Origin: Alistipes sp.
GTDB lineage: Bacteria; Bacteroidota; Bacteroidia; Bacteroidales; Rikenellaceae
Length of the DNA: 5,898 nt
Direction: 5' to 3'
NCBI GenBank assembly: GCA_017391185.1
Contig: JAFOZN010000243.1
Coordinates: 1-5,898, forward strand
A program made the position numbers and the translations under genes. The stretch's first letter is position 1. Each line of letters opens with the position of its first letter. The notes beneath the pieces were generated by a model that was given only the letters and a program-made list of their open reading frames with translations, ran no database searches and was not told the DNA's origin. This document shows, piece by piece, positions 5,677 through 5,898 of this stretch.

Positions 5677-5898
5677 CTATATTATCTTTTCATATCGCTT
5701 GCCCGCAAGGGGTTGTATCGCCCCCGAAAGCTCCAAGCACATCAACATATAACTCAAATCTCCCAACGACATTCCGCTACGTAATTGCAGTTGGTCGATG
5801 GTCAGCGGATCGGAGTCAAAATACTCCAAAAATCTCTGCTCCGCCTCGCTTAATGGCGACTCGGCCTGAGCATGCTCAGCAGGCTCCTCCACACCTAA
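5677..5898 (-). CDS. dprA: DprA C-terminal end, winged-helix domain (5' part outside the window)
   Basis: The last 73 codons and the stop of a gene whose frame is still open at the right edge; a GTG at 5892 is internal and not a true start. After a variable, acidic linker (about the first 15 residues), a small winged-helix fold follows: PLTIDQLQLRSG and LSYMLMCLELSGAIQPLAGK lead to a final RYEKI. This matches the C-terminal domain of DprA (the wing ends in a basic turn and an aromatic residue), the protein that protects incoming single-stranded DNA and loads RecA in natural transformation. The Rossmann-like core lies outside the window. The neighbouring tatD fits a DNA-processing operon. The domain is short and shared with other winged-helix proteins, so the assignment is good but not absolute. 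Confidence 0.82.
   Translation of the reverse strand, partial: LGVEEPAEHAQAESPLSEAEQRFLEYFDSDPLTIDQLQLRSGMSLGDLSYMLMCLELSGAIQPLAGKRYEKII

Overview
The window looks like a stretch of chromosome from a member of the Bacteroidota, most likely order Bacteroidales. The evidence is the promoter in front of the regulator gene (TTG, 21 bases, TAATTTTG, close to the Bacteroides -33/-7 consensus), start codons mostly lacking a Shine-Dalgarno sequence, an ExbB made with a cleavable-type signal peptide, the tandem exbD arrangement, and an AraC-type regulator of a kind I associate with gut Bacteroidales. Genus cannot be decided from sequence alone. Every gene I can support lies on the minus strand, so the window is read from right to left. 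I see no mobile element, CRISPR array, tRNA or rRNA.

Right block (about 3732-5898): the 3' end of dprA (winged-helix domain), then tatD (metal-dependent TIM-barrel hydrolase) two bases later, then a type I L-asparaginase 53 bases further on. Close spacing and the lack of a convincing internal promoter or terminator suggest one housekeeping operon. This block is visibly more GC-rich than the rest.

Middle block (1177-3453): a Ton-type energy-transducing operon of exbB, a small four-helix membrane protein of unknown function, and two different exbD genes. ExbB and the ExbDs form the proton-driven motor that normally works through TonB to energise outer-membrane transporters, but no tonB is in the window. 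The operon ends at a strong intrinsic terminator at 1116-1150. Upstream of exbB is a 278-base non-coding region with a candidate promoter and a perfect palindrome next to the ansA stop codon.

Left block (1-1115): a non-coding stretch with a Bacteroidales-type promoter and two inverted repeats, then an AraC-family regulator that runs off the left edge with only a few residues missing. The terminator and separate promoter make it a separate unit from the Ton operon.

I do not see a clearly undescribed system. The best candidates for a second look are the uncharacterised membrane protein embedded in the motor operon, the long acidic insertion in the first ExbD, the lone strong Shine-Dalgarno sequence before that ExbD, and the palindrome at the presumed exbB promoter.
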